Origin: Clostridioides difficile
GTDB lineage: Bacteria > Bacillota > Clostridia > Peptostreptococcales > Peptostreptococcaceae
Assembly: GCA_024919175.1 (NCBI GenBank)
Contig: CP103804.1
Location: 3,720,001-3,784,000 of the forward strand
Length of the DNA stretch: 64,000 nucleotides
Direction: 5' to 3'
Shown: one piece after another, positions 1-8,412 of the stretch
How the letters are laid out: each line of letters begins with the position of its first letter
How positions within the stretch are numbered: the stretch's first letter is position 1
The notes under the pieces: generated by a model
Seen by the model: only the letters and a program-made list of their open reading frames with translations
What the model was told of the DNA's origin: nothing
Database searches by the model: none
Translations under genes and position numbers: made by a program

Positions 1-694
1 AATTAGTTGTTGCTACTTCATCAAATACATCTGATTCATGTGCTATAAAATGCCCCCCATTGGCCTTTTCTTTTGAAACCATCTTGTATAAAATGGTACT
101 TCCAACTATAAACATTACTGCACATGATATAAATCCATTTACTGCTCCAGCCATAATATCTGTCCCTAATGTTGAGGCTGGAATAATATTATGAATCTGG
201 GGTGCCCCTGGTGCAACCATAGCAAAAGTTGAACATCCAAAAGTCAAAGCTGCTGGTATAAATCGTCGTGGCAAATCAGCTTCTTTAAAAATTTCTAAAG
301 CTATCGGAAACACTGCAAAACTTACAACAAAAACGCTTACTCCTCCATAAGCTAATATTCCACAAGCTATTGGAATAGAAAGTAATGCTTTATCCTTCCC
401 AATCCATCTTACAACCATCTTAGCAATAGATTTTGCTCCACCAGTAATCTCCATTATTTTTCCCATTAATGTACCTGTTAGGAAAATAAAGAAATTTGCC
501 TGAAGAAATTCAACAAATCCTGTCATATAATCCACCTTAAGTGCATCATACACATTTAAACTCCCTGTTATAGCAACTAATAATGAACATACAATTGCTA
601 TTATAAAAATATTTACTCCCTTCATAACCATTACAACTAGAAGGGATAGGGCTATGATAATCCCTACTAAACTTATAATTACTCCCGTATTCAT
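1..694 (-). CDS. GntP-like permease, partial (C-terminus beyond window)
   Basis: This is the N-terminal 231 codons of a polytopic inner-membrane permease; the rest lies beyond the left edge. Reading the minus strand from the ATG at 694 gives an uninterrupted hydrophobic protein with at least five membrane segments. The start follows the Shine-Dalgarno AAAAGGAG. A segment with TGTLMGKIMEITGGAKSIA, then a Gly-rich AYGGVSVFVVSF stretch, resembles the gluconate/organic-acid permease family GntP in the ion transporter superfamily. It follows a crotonase gene by about 95 bp on the same strand, so the two are probably co-transcribed from the sigma-54 promoter at 1639-1656. The pairing suggests uptake of a short-chain organic acid. 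That substrate is inference. Confidence 0.75.
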   Translation of the reverse strand, partial: MNTGVIISLVGIIIALSLLVVMVMKGVNIFIIAIVCSLLVAITGSLNVYDALKVDYMTGFVEFLQANFFIFLTGTLMGKIMEITGGAKSIAKMVVRWIGKDKALLSIPIACGILAYGGVSVFVVSFAVFPIALEIFKEADLPRRFIPAALTFGCSTFAMVAPGAPQIHNIIPASTLGTDIMAGAVNGFISCAVMFIVGSTILYKMVSKEKANGGHFIAHESDVFDEVATTN

Positions 695-788
695 AATTAA
701 CTCCTTTTAAAATTAAACTATATGTATTTTTTCACGAAATTTAGATTTTGAATATGTTCTACATTTGTTCCAATTTTAGTTATAATAG

Positions 789-1583
789 TTACTTATTTTC
801 AAAAATCGGTTTTCTCTTTTCTATAAATGCATTCATACCTTCTTGCTTATCTCTTGTAGCAAAAGTTAAACCTGCAATATTTTTCTCTAGTTCAAGAGCA
901 TTTTTTAAGTCCATATCTATCCCCTTATTAATAACAACTTTTGCATACCTTATTGCTATTGGTGCTTTTTCAACTATCTCGTTCATCATCTTCATTGCCT
1001 CTTCTAAAAGCAAATCATTTGGAACCACTTTATTAATAAGACCAATAGATTTAGCTTCTTCTGCTTTTACTTGTCTTCCTGTAAAAATTAATTCCTTGGC
1101 TATGCCAGTTCCAACAAGCCTTGATAATCTTTGAGTTCCACCAAAACATGGAATAACTCCTAAATTGACTTCAGGTTGTCCAAATATAGCCTTTTCTGAT
1201 GCAATTCTAATGTCACAACTCATAGCAAGTTCACATCCACCACCTAATGCATATCCATTAACTGCTGCTATTACTGTTTTCTCAAGAGCTTCAATTTTAT
1301 CAAAAATCCCTTGGGCATAACCTGCATATTTTCTGCCTTCTTCACTTTTATAGTTTTGCATCTGACGTATATCAGCTCCAGCTACAAAAACTTTACCTTC
1401 TCCAGTAATAATAACCCCTAATATTTCCTCCTTTTCTGATATTACATCAATAACTTGAGATAATTCTCTAAGTGTGTCATTGTTAAGAGCATTTAAAGCT
1501 TTTGGTCTATTTATAGTAATAACACAGACTTTATCCTTAACTTCCACCTTAAGATTTTTCAAATTTTCCATTACAAGTCCCAT
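789..1583 (-). CDS. Enoyl-CoA hydratase/isomerase family protein (crotonase-like)
   Basis: Cytosolic acyl-CoA hydratase of the crotonase fold, about 264 residues, the usual family length. Counted from the chosen start, the CoA/oxyanion-hole motif AGADI lies near residue 70. GGGCELA carries the first catalytic Glu (about 118) and QPEVNLG the second (about 138). Both acid/base residues of true hydratases are present, so water addition to an enoyl-CoA is likely. I start at the ATG at 1583 because a GGGGGG Shine-Dalgarno lies six bases upstream; ATGs at 1586 and 1604 are less well spaced. It is the first gene behind a sigma-54-type promoter and precedes the permease at 1-694. The acyl-CoA substrate cannot be told from sequence. 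Confidence 0.88.
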   Translation of the reverse strand: MGLVMENLKNLKVEVKDKVCVITINRPKALNALNNDTLRELSQVIDVISEKEEILGVIITGEGKVFVAGADIRQMQNYKSEEGRKYAGYAQGIFDKIEALEKTVIAAVNGYALGGGCELAMSCDIRIASEKAIFGQPEVNLGVIPCFGGTQRLSRLVGTGIAKELIFTGRQVKAEEAKSIGLINKVVPNDLLLEEAMKMMNEIVEKAPIAIRYAKVVINKGIDMDLKNALELEKNIAGLTFATRDKQEGMNAFIEKRKPIFENK

Positions 1584-1638
1584 CATATTCCCCCCATTAT
1601 GCATTGTTATTTTTTCTACATTTCTTGTTAATATATAG

Positions 1639-1656
1639 TAGCAAGTTCTGCGCCAA
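1639..1656 (-). promoter_or_regulatory. Sigma-54 (SigL/RpoN) promoter for the crotonase-permease pair
   Basis: On the minus strand the bases read TTGGCGCAGAACTTGCTA. This matches the -24/-12 consensus TTGGCAC-N5-TTGCT: the -24 GG and -12 GC are both present and start 12 bases apart. It lies about 55 bases upstream of the crotonase start. Sigma-54 promoters need an enhancer-binding activator. Three operator-like repeats lie about 170-250 bases upstream, which fits. Confidence 0.8.
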
Positions 1657-1823
1657 CTTATATTGAATCTCTTTATTTTTGTTAAAAAATTATTTTTTTT
1701 GATAAAATAAACAAAATATACATAAATTTCACTTAATTTTTAATAATTTTTAACTTTAGAATTGATTAAATTATAATTTGCTAAAGAATTTTTATCCAAC
1801 AAAACCTATAAAACAATATTTTT

Positions 1824-1891
1824 GTCTCATTTTCGAGAAAATACTTAAAAAACACAGTCTCATTTTTGAGAATATAGTCTCACTTTTGATA
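1824..1891 (-). promoter_or_regulatory. Triple enhancer-like (UAS) repeat upstream of the sigma-54 promoter
   Basis: Three related words occur: GTCTCATTTTCGAGA (1824-1838), GTCTCATTTTTGAGA (1857-1871) and GTCTCACTTTTGATA (1877-1891). The first two are dyads (TCTC...GAGA); the third is degenerate. Their distance from the -24/-12 element is typical of binding sites for sigma-54 activators. No activator gene is visible in the window. Confidence 0.6.
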
Positions 1892-1991
1892 TTTTCATCA
1901 AAATAGTTTAAGTGGAATATCCATAAGTTTATTTACATTTTAATAAAGGAGTCTTTATTAAACATATAGGTAGTTTATTTTCTATACACAC

Positions 1992-2050
1992 AAAAAACAC
2001 CTCTAACCCATGTTTACATATTATTATGCAAACATAGCTTAGAGGTGTTT
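1992..2050 (-). terminator. Intrinsic terminator after yebC
   Basis: A perfect 12-bp stem, AAACACCTCTAA with TTAGAGGTGTTT, has an inner ATGTTT/AAACAT stem. On the minus strand it is followed by a T run. It ends the yebC transcript about 100 bases past the stop codon. Confidence 0.8.
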
Positions 2051-2150
2051 ATGTTTATTTTAATAATTATTTGCTTTGTAAAATTTATCACATAACAAAA
2101 TTCATAGTAAATTTGATGTAATAATTACAAATCTCAATGTGATATAGTAT

Positions 2151-2870
2151 TTATTCTACTTCCCAGTTATGGTATATATCTTGAACATCATCATCTTCTT
2201 CAAGCATATCAACTAATTTATTCATCATTTTAAGATGAGATTCTTCTGTTAAAACAGTTGTAGTTTGAGGTATCATCTTTACATCAGCAGATATAAATTC
2301 ATACCCTTTTGCTTTTAATTCATCACGAACACTAGAAAAATCTTCTGGTGTAGTTATTATTTCATAACCATCTTCTTCTGTTATAAAGTCCTCAGCACCT
2401 GCTTCTAATGCAACATCCATTAATTCTTCCTCTGAAACGCCATCTCCTGCACCAACTAATATTTGTCCTTTGTTATCAAACATAAAAGACACACATCCAG
2501 TAGTTCCTAAGTTTCCTCCGTTTTTATCAAAGTAATATCTTACATTACCAGCAGTTCTATTTTTATTGTCAGTTAAAGTCTCTACTATAACAGCAACTCC
2601 ACCAGGTCCATATCCTTCATAAACTATAGTTTCATAGTCTTCTCCAGCACCTGCACCTGCACCTTTAGCAACAGCTCTATCTATATTATCATTTGGCATA
2701 TTATCTGCCTTAGCTTTTTCTATAGCTGTTTTTAATGCTGCATTATATTCTGGGTCTGCGCCACCTTCTTTAGCTGCAACTGCTATTGCTCTAGCATGTT
2801 TAGTAAATATTTTTGCTCTTTGAGCATCTTGTTTACCTTTTCTATTAATTATATTTCCTATACGTCCCAT
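2151..2870 (-). CDS. yebC: YebC/TACO1 family protein
   Basis: A 239-residue member of the YebC/PmpR/TACO1 family. It shows the family N-terminal signature MGRIGNIINRKGKQD followed by AKIFTKHARAI, the central GYGPGGVAVIVE segment, and the acidic C-terminal domain. Members have been described as transcription regulators and as ribosome-associated translation factors; sequence does not decide between these. I start at the ATG at 2870 because it follows AAGGAGTGGAAAT; the longer reading adds eight residues without a ribosome binding site. It is flanked by nadE upstream on the same strand (about 80 bp) and its own terminator downstream. Confidence 0.93.
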   Translation of the reverse strand: MGRIGNIINRKGKQDAQRAKIFTKHARAIAVAAKEGGADPEYNAALKTAIEKAKADNMPNDNIDRAVAKGAGAGAGEDYETIVYEGYGPGGVAVIVETLTDNKNRTAGNVRYYFDKNGGNLGTTGCVSFMFDNKGQILVGAGDGVSEEELMDVALEAGAEDFITEEDGYEIITTPEDFSSVRDELKAKGYEFISADVKMIPQTTTVLTEESHLKMMNKLVDMLEEDDDVQDIYHNWEVE

Positions 2871-2952
2871 ATTTCCACTCCTTAATACGTACAATTAATT
2901 ATTCTAATTTTTATCACTTGTAAATTTTATCACAAATCTTGAAAATAGTAAA

Positions 2953-3708
2953 TTAGAACTTAGGAGGTTGTGCAGGCGTTTTTCTCTTGTGTTCACTTAT
3001 TCTATGAAGTCTTTCTATTATCTCTTGGTCTCTTTGAGGAACTTCATCTAATCTACCTTCTAATACAGCATCTATCATATTGTAAGTAGTTCCCATTTCA
3101 TTTTCATCTGTTTGTCCTTCCCAAAGACCTGCTGAAGGAGCTTTATTTATTAAATCTTCATGAACACCAAGTTCTTTTGCCCATTCATACACTTCAGCTT
3201 TCGTTAAATTTGCAATTGGTAAAATATCAACTCCACCATCACCAAACTTAGTAAAGTATCCAGTATGTATTTCTGCAGCATTATCTGTACCAACAACTAA
3301 ATATCCTAAGTTGTTAGCAATTGTGTAAATAGTACTCATTCTTACTCTTGCTCTTAAATTTGCATCTGTCATTTTTAAATATTCTTCTCTATATAAATGT
3401 TTCTCTTTTAAATTTCCTACCACCATGTCTAATATAGCACTTTGTGGTTCTATAAGGTCTAAGTCAAGATATTCTATATCACATCCTTCTATAACCTTAA
3501 GTGCATCTTCTCTATCTTGAGGATTACTTTTTATGCTCATTATAACTCCCATAGAGTTTTCTGGAAAAGCTTTTTTAATCAAATTAGCAACTACTGCTGA
3601 ATCAATTCCTCCAGATACACCAACAATTAATCCTTTTGCATTTGCCTCATTAACCTTATTTTTAAGCCATTCTACAGTTTTGTCTATTTGTATTTTTATA
3701 TTTGACAT
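2953..3708 (-). CDS. nadE: NH3-dependent NAD+ synthetase
   Basis: Catalyses the last step of NAD biosynthesis, ATP-dependent amidation of nicotinic acid adenine dinucleotide. It is 251 residues, the size of the ammonia-dependent short form; there is no N-terminal glutaminase domain. The PP-loop ATP-binding motif VSGGIDSAV is at residues 31-39. The segments VGTDNAAE and TKFGDGGVDILPIANLTK, which bind the substrate, follow in the expected order. The start follows GAGAGGAGATAAT. It is the gene upstream of yebC. The assignment is secure. Confidence 0.95.
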   Translation of the reverse strand: MSNIKIQIDKTVEWLKNKVNEANAKGLIVGVSGGIDSAVVANLIKKAFPENSMGVIMSIKSNPQDREDALKVIEGCDIEYLDLDLIEPQSAILDMVVGNLKEKHLYREEYLKMTDANLRARVRMSTIYTIANNLGYLVVGTDNAAEIHTGYFTKFGDGGVDILPIANLTKAEVYEWAKELGVHEDLINKAPSAGLWEGQTDENEMGTTYNMIDAVLEGRLDEVPQRDQEIIERLHRISEHKRKTPAQPPKF

Positions 3709-3885
3709 TATTATCTCCTCTCAATTTACTACTTTGTTTTAATATATTATACCATATATTAATATGTTGTTTTAACATGTTTTTTTTTATGCAAATTCAA
3801 GCAAAAATGAAGGATTATATTTAATATTATTTTATATAAATATAATTTGCCTATTTTGGTAAAACTATTTCAGAAGGTGGTTTTT

Positions 3886-4272
3886 ATGAAAAATACTAAT
3901 AACTTAAAGAAAAAATATTTTGATTTCAATATAAAAAATACGATAATTGGAGTATTTACAGGATTTATAAATGGAGTATTTGGCTCTGGAGGCGGTACTC
4001 TTTTAGTACCAATATTAAATGATATTGTTAAGGTAGAAGAACATAAATCTCATGCAACAGCTCTTTCTATAATCATTTTCTTGACAACAGCAAGTTCTGT
4101 TTTGTATGTTTCTAAAGGAACTTACGACATTAACTTAACAATAAAAGTTGCAGCAGGAAGTATTATTGGAGGTATTATAGGAGCTAAACTACTAAATAAA
4201 GTTACTGGAAAGTTTCTTAGGATTTCTTTTGGATTAATCATGATAATTGCAGCATTAAGGATGGTGTTTTAA
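3886..4272 (+). CDS. TauE/SafE-type membrane protein, N-terminal half
   Basis: A 128-residue integral membrane protein with about four hydrophobic segments and one Gly-rich TauE/SafE (formerly DUF81) repeat motif, NGVFGSGGGTLLVPIL. Ordinary TauE/SafE anion or sulfite exporters have two such repeats in one chain of about 250 residues. Here the second repeat is a separate gene that starts on the last base of this stop codon. The start at 3886 follows AAGGTGGTTTTT. The two halves probably form a heterodimeric transporter. The substrate is unknown. A sequencing or evolutionary frameshift is an alternative, but both genes have sound reading frames. Confidence 0.82.
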   Translation: MKNTNNLKKKYFDFNIKNTIIGVFTGFINGVFGSGGGTLLVPILNDIVKVEEHKSHATALSIIIFLTTASSVLYVSKGTYDINLTIKVAAGSIIGGIIGAKLLNKVTGKFLRISFGLIMIIAALRMVF

Positions 4273-4643
4273 TGTTATTTGCTTTAATTGGATTTTTTGC
4301 AGGAATTATTGGAGGAATGGGAATGGGCGGTGGAACTATTCTTATTCCTGCTCTCGTTTTACTTGCTGGTATAGATACTAAAATCGCACAGAGTGTCAAC
4401 TTACTTTCATCCATACCTATGACTTTGATAGCATTAGCTATACATATTAAAAATAAAAATGTAATTTTCAAATTGGTTATCCCAATAGCTGTATTTGGAG
4501 TGTTAGGAGCTATATTTGGCTCACTATTAGCTAATTATTTGTCTTCTGATATATTGAAGAAAGTATTTGGAGTGTTTTTACTTTTAGTTGGTTTATTTGA
4601 AGTTAAAAAGGGATTCTGTGCAAAGTCTGATAAAAGCCATTAA
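4272..4643 (+). CDS. TauE/SafE-type membrane protein, C-terminal half
   Basis: A 123-residue integral membrane protein with the second TauE/SafE repeat. The motif GIIGGMGMGGGTILIPAL mirrors the one in the preceding gene. It overlaps that gene by one base (TAATG), so translation is coupled. The stop codon lies inside the left arm of an intrinsic terminator, which ends the two-gene operon. It probably pairs with the product of 3886-4272 to make a full exporter; no soluble partner or regulator is adjacent. Confidence 0.82.
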   Translation: MLFALIGFFAGIIGGMGMGGGTILIPALVLLAGIDTKIAQSVNLLSSIPMTLIALAIHIKNKNVIFKLVIPIAVFGVLGAIFGSLLANYLSSDILKKVFGVFLLLVGLFEVKKGFCAKSDKSH

Positions 4644-4672
4644 ATTACTTTAATATAAATTAATGGCTTTTA
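4632..4672 (+). terminator. Intrinsic terminator of the split TauE operon
   Basis: AAAAGCCATTAA pairs with TTAATGGCTTTT, followed by a T-rich tract. The left arm contains the stop codon of the upstream gene. Confidence 0.75.
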
Positions 4673-4761
4673 TTTTCTATATAGCTATTCTATTTTTATG
4701 CTTTTATCTTCTATATTGCTATTCTATTTTTTTATATTTAGCTTAAATTACAGCAGAATTT

Positions 4762-5406
4762 TTATAGTAAAATTTCTCCATCCTGTTCAGATAAATAAAA
4801 TTCATCTCCTAAAACTATTTTCCCTGTTCCACTTGTTATATCAATCATTTTCTCTGATAGTTTTTCTACATCTTCTAACTTTGAATATACTATTATCTCA
4901 ACATTATCCTCATATATAGTATCTTTTATAAAATACCCTAAATTCATCAGCTCATTTTGTACCTTTCCAAGTTGAGTATAATCTATCTTAACTTTAACTT
5001 CTTGGTACATTACCTTACTAATTATTTTTCCAGATTCTAAACCTAATTTAGCACCTTTTGTATAGGCTCTAACCAGACCACCTGCACCCAATTTTATACC
5101 ACCAAAATACCTAGTAACAACAACTACTACATCTCTTAAATCTTCTTTTTTTATGACTTCTAATGTTGGTATACCTGCTGTTCCCTGTGGCTCTCCATCA
5201 TCACTATACCTTTGTATATTCATGTTTTTTCCAACTGTATAAGCCCACACATTATGATTTGCATCTTTGTGCTTTTTCTTTATTTCATTTATAAATTCTA
5301 CTGCTTCTTCTTCACTTTGTATAGGCTTAGCATATCCAATAAAAACAGATTTTTCAATTGTTATCTCATCCGTTCCAAATTCATGTAATGTCCTGTAATT
5401 GCTCAT
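4762..5406 (-). CDS. YigZ/IMPACT family protein
   Basis: A 214-residue cytosolic protein of the UPF0029/IMPACT family. The N-terminal domain has the family signature RYSDDGEPQGTAGIPTLEVI, followed by VVVTRYFGGIKLGAGGLVRAY. The C-terminal third fits the DUF1949 ferredoxin-like domain. Bacterial members have no settled biochemical role; a link to translation regulation is inferred from the eukaryotic IMPACT protein. I start at 5406 because that ATG follows AGGAGGAGTTATA; the longer frame adds eight residues without a ribosome binding site. It appears monocistronic. Confidence 0.88.
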   Translation of the reverse strand: MSNYRTLHEFGTDEITIEKSVFIGYAKPIQSEEEAVEFINEIKKKHKDANHNVWAYTVGKNMNIQRYSDDGEPQGTAGIPTLEVIKKEDLRDVVVVVTRYFGGIKLGAGGLVRAYTKGAKLGLESGKIISKVMYQEVKVKIDYTQLGKVQNELMNLGYFIKDTIYEDNVEIIVYSKLEDVEKLSEKMIDITSGTGKIVLGDEFYLSEQDGEILL

Positions 5407-5715
5407 TATAACTCCTCCTGTTTTTGTCATTTGTTAAAATATATCTTTATTTATAAAAATTACTCCACTTAAAATGTAAATTAAATTCTTAGTATTTATT
5501 TAGTTAGCATTATAAAACAATTATATAATAAAATCACAAGATTTTTAATTTTTATTTTTAATATAATTCATTAAAACATAAATTAATATAGTTTATTAAA
5601 ATAAAAAATAATTTAGTAAAATACAAATCAAATAAACTATAAGGTATACACTTCTAAAATATTCAACTAAAAAAGGAAGGGTCTATCCCTTCCTCAAAAT
5701 TCTATAAATTCACTA
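5407..5715. other. AT-rich intergenic region
   Basis: About 310 bases of very AT-rich DNA upstream of the YigZ gene. Apart from the Nudix terminator at its right end (5674-5694) I see no gene, RNA motif or repeat. Confidence 0.6.
5674..5694 (-). terminator. Intrinsic terminator after the Nudix gene
   Basis: The stem AGGAAGGG/CCCTTCCT has a five-base loop. On the minus strand it is followed by TTTTTT. It lies about 20 bases past the stop codon. Confidence 0.85.
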
Positions 5716-6159
5716 CTAGTTTGCTGGAACATCGTCGCCCTCTGAAACTAATTTCTTTAATTCTTTAAACTTTTTATAAGATACTTCAACTAAAGCTTGC
5801 TCTTTATGATGTGATAACATTTCTAAAGCATCTTTTATCTTGTAAAATCCGCCTTCTTGAAATTCAGGAGCAAGTACACATTCAGTATTACAAGCTTCCA
5901 TAACATACCACATTATCGCATTACAAACTTCTTGTTGTCTACTTCTTGAGAAAAATTCATACATAGTATCGCCAGCTACATCTATCATTTTAGCATCTAT
6001 GCCAGTTTCTACTTTAACTCTTTCAACAGCACTTTCATATGGAAGTCCTCCTCCAAGTATCTTTCCTTTTGGAAGTGTCCATTCACCTCTATCATTTTTT
6101 ACAATAAGTACTTTATTAGCATAAAACACTACTCCACCTGCACAACGTCTTACTATCAT
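5716..6159 (-). CDS. Nudix-fold protein with a degenerate Nudix box
   Basis: A 147-residue single-domain Nudix-fold protein. The N-terminus MIVRRCAGGVVF and the WTLPKGK entry to the box (residues 27-33) are typical. The box itself, about residues 32-54, departs from G-x5-E-x7-R-E-U-x-E-E-x-G-U. The first Glu is Gly, the R-E pair is E-R, and only one of the final metal-binding Glu pair remains (VETGI). Catalytic hydrolysis of nucleoside diphosphate derivatives is therefore doubtful, and a binding or regulatory role is possible. The start follows GGAGGGGTTTCAA. It lies downstream of the hflX/HEAT genes on the same strand and ends in its own terminator. Confidence 0.8.
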   Translation of the reverse strand: MIVRRCAGGVVFYANKVLIVKNDRGEWTLPKGKILGGGLPYESAVERVKVETGIDAKMIDVAGDTMYEFFSRSRQQEVCNAIMWYVMEACNTECVLAPEFQEGGFYKIKDALEMLSHHKEQALVEVSYKKFKELKKLVSEGDDVPAN

Positions 6160-6244
6160 TTGAAACCCCTCCCATTAATTTATTAATTACCTTGTTAAAC
6201 TCCATAAATAAATCATTAAGTAAACAAATTACTTTAATAAAAAA

Positions 6245-6913
6245 TCACTTTTTCAAATTTGATAATGCTTTAATGGCTTCATCATAAGCTCTAAGCACGT
6301 ACTCTTTTTCAAAACTCTTATTCTTATCTTTTAACTGCTGTAAAATCTTTAAACTGTTTTCATCTCCTAATTTTGAAAGAGCTTTTGCACAATATTGTCT
6401 AGTTTGTGCATTTTTATCGTAGAGGCCTTTTTGCAAAACTTCTCTACTACTTGGTGACTCAATCTTTCTTATTGCTGAATAAGTTATTCTTCTAATATCT
6501 GAGTGTCTGTGGTTTGTGAGCTGATGAAGTAACTTCAAAAACCTATCATCTTTTAGCTCACCTGTCGCCCAAATTAAAACAATTAAATCTTCAGCATTTT
6601 TTTCTACAAGGATTCTTTTGAAAACCTTTCTCTTAAAGTATACCATTTTTTCCTCATCTAAGCTATCCATAAAATCAAGTCTCTTAATTTTATCTAATTC
6701 TAAAAATTTATCTAAAATATCCTTAGATGCCTCAAAATCATCTTTTTGCATTTCTTTTATCTTCAACTTTGCTTGTATAAGTTGCTCACTTGCTTCAACA
6801 TTTGAAATGTTTCTAATTTTACTAATCTGAGATACTGTTTTAGATTCTTTGTAAAGAAGATAGGTTATAAAATAATCTTCAAGATTATCTATATTTTCCC
6901 AATTTATATCCAT
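6245..6913 (-). CDS. HEAT-repeat protein co-transcribed with hflX
   Basis: A 222-residue soluble protein without signal peptide or membrane segment. The N-terminal half is helical and charged and looks like a helix-turn-helix-like region (VSQISKIRNISNVEASEQL). The C-terminal half holds two to three HEAT-type repeats: DDRFLKLLHQLTNHRHSDI, REVLQKGLYDKNAQTRQYC and NSLKILQQLKDKNKSF. Such repeats bind proteins. The gene starts 7 bases after the hflX stop codon, and its weak ribosome site lies in the hflX end, so the two are translationally coupled. A role with HflX at stalled ribosomes is an inference from this arrangement only. Confidence 0.75.
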   Translation of the reverse strand: MDINWENIDNLEDYFITYLLYKESKTVSQISKIRNISNVEASEQLIQAKLKIKEMQKDDFEASKDILDKFLELDKIKRLDFMDSLDEEKMVYFKRKVFKRILVEKNAEDLIVLIWATGELKDDRFLKLLHQLTNHRHSDIRRITYSAIRKIESPSSREVLQKGLYDKNAQTRQYCAKALSKLGDENSLKILQQLKDKNKSFEKEYVLRAYDEAIKALSNLKK

Positions 6914-6920
6914 ATCAAAC

Positions 6921-8204
6921 CTATTTTTCTAATATGTACTCTCTATAGATATTAAAATCTTCTTCATCTAAATTTACATCTAATGTTATACCATTTTCCC
7001 CATACTCAAAATTCTCCACATTGTATTTATCTTTTATTCTACTAAATATATCACCTCTTTCATAAGGTAACATCAAGCTTACTGAATAAGTATTTTTCAT
7101 TAAAGCAATTTCTATCATATTTAATAGCTTATCCATATTTATGCCTTGTTTTGCAGATATATACACAATATCTTCTTGACTCTTAGGATATATATCTAAC
7201 TCTAGCTTATCTACTTTATTGTATACAAGTATATGTTTTTTATCATTTGCACCAAGTTCTTTTAATACACCTTCAGTTGTACTTTTTTGCAATTCATAAC
7301 TAGTATTCGTTGTGTCAATTACATGCAAAATTAAATCTGCATATTGTACTTCTTCTAGTGTAGCCTTAAATGCCTCTACTAAATCGTGGGGAAGTTTACT
7401 TACAAATCCAACAGTATCTACTACTAAAAATTCTTTCTTGTTTGGCAAAAGAGCTTTTCTCAAGGTCACATCTAAAGTTGCAAAAAGCATATCTTTTACA
7501 AAAACTTCTTTTTCTTGTTCATAATCCTTGTGTGTCTTTATTAATTCGTTTAGTAAGGTCGATTTTCCTGCATTTGTATACCCAACAAGTGCTACAATTG
7601 GTATATTTGATTTTAAACGCTTAACTCTTTGTGTCTCTCTATTCTTTTTTACCTCTTTAAGTTCACGCCTTATATCTGCTGCTTTATTAAGTATATGTCT
7701 TTTATCTACTTCTAGTTTTTGTTCACCAGGCCCTCTAGTTCCAATCCCTGCACCTGTTCTACTCATCTCACCACCCATTCCATAAAGTCGTGGTAATCTG
7801 TATTTTAATTGTGCTAATTCAACCTGTAATTTACCTTCTTTACTAAGTGCTCTTTGAGCAAATATATCTAAAATTAAGGTAGTTCTATCTATTACTTTTT
7901 TTCCAACAACATTTTCAATATTCCTAATTTGAGCGCCAGATAATTCATCATTGAAAATTACTAAAGTAGCATCTAATGATTCACTATATGCTCTTATTTC
8001 TTCTACTTTACCTTTTCCTATATAATAAGCTGCATCAACAGCTTGCTTATTTTGAATTAAGCTACCTACAACCTCTGCACCAGCAGCTTTTGCTAATTCT
8101 TTTAATTCTTCCATGGATTCATTTGTGTCTATATCGTCACTCTTTTTAACTATTGTTGTCAAATTTAGACCTACAAGAAGTGCTCTTTCTTGAATTTCTT
8201 TCAC
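6921..8204 (-). CDS. hflX: GTPase HflX
   Basis: A 427-residue ribosome-associated GTPase. In other bacteria HflX splits stalled or hibernating 70S ribosomes during heat or antibiotic stress. The N-terminal HflX domain includes YYIGKGKVEE. A conserved GMGGEMSRTGAGIGTRGPGE linker joins it to the G domain, which has GYTNAGKST (G1), DTVGF (G3) and NKVD (G4). The start is a GTG at 8204 behind GAGGTGATTAA. The gene heads a two-gene unit with the HEAT-repeat gene and is divergent from the Cys-rich gene at 8413. The assignment is secure. Confidence 0.95.
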   Translation of the reverse strand: MKEIQERALLVGLNLTTIVKKSDDIDTNESMEELKELAKAAGAEVVGSLIQNKQAVDAAYYIGKGKVEEIRAYSESLDATLVIFNDELSGAQIRNIENVVGKKVIDRTTLILDIFAQRALSKEGKLQVELAQLKYRLPRLYGMGGEMSRTGAGIGTRGPGEQKLEVDKRHILNKAADIRRELKEVKKNRETQRVKRLKSNIPIVALVGYTNAGKSTLLNELIKTHKDYEQEKEVFVKDMLFATLDVTLRKALLPNKKEFLVVDTVGFVSKLPHDLVEAFKATLEEVQYADLILHVIDTTNTSYELQKSTTEGVLKELGANDKKHILVYNKVDKLELDIYPKSQEDIVYISAKQGINMDKLLNMIEIALMKNTYSVSLMLPYERGDIFSRIKDKYNVENFEYGENGITLDVNLDEEDFNIYREYILEK

Positions 8205-8412
8205 TTAATCACCTCATTTTTTGTTATAAAGCATAATATAATTGTATTAAACATTTACATTATTTCTCTGTTGACTAATTATACCATTAATAATATGATT
8301 AATAATACTATATTATCAACTATTAATAAAAATATTTAGTATAATTATATTATCACCAAAATCTTATATAGTTATAAAAGATTTGATACTTTATTTAAAT
8401 TAGGAGGAAAAG

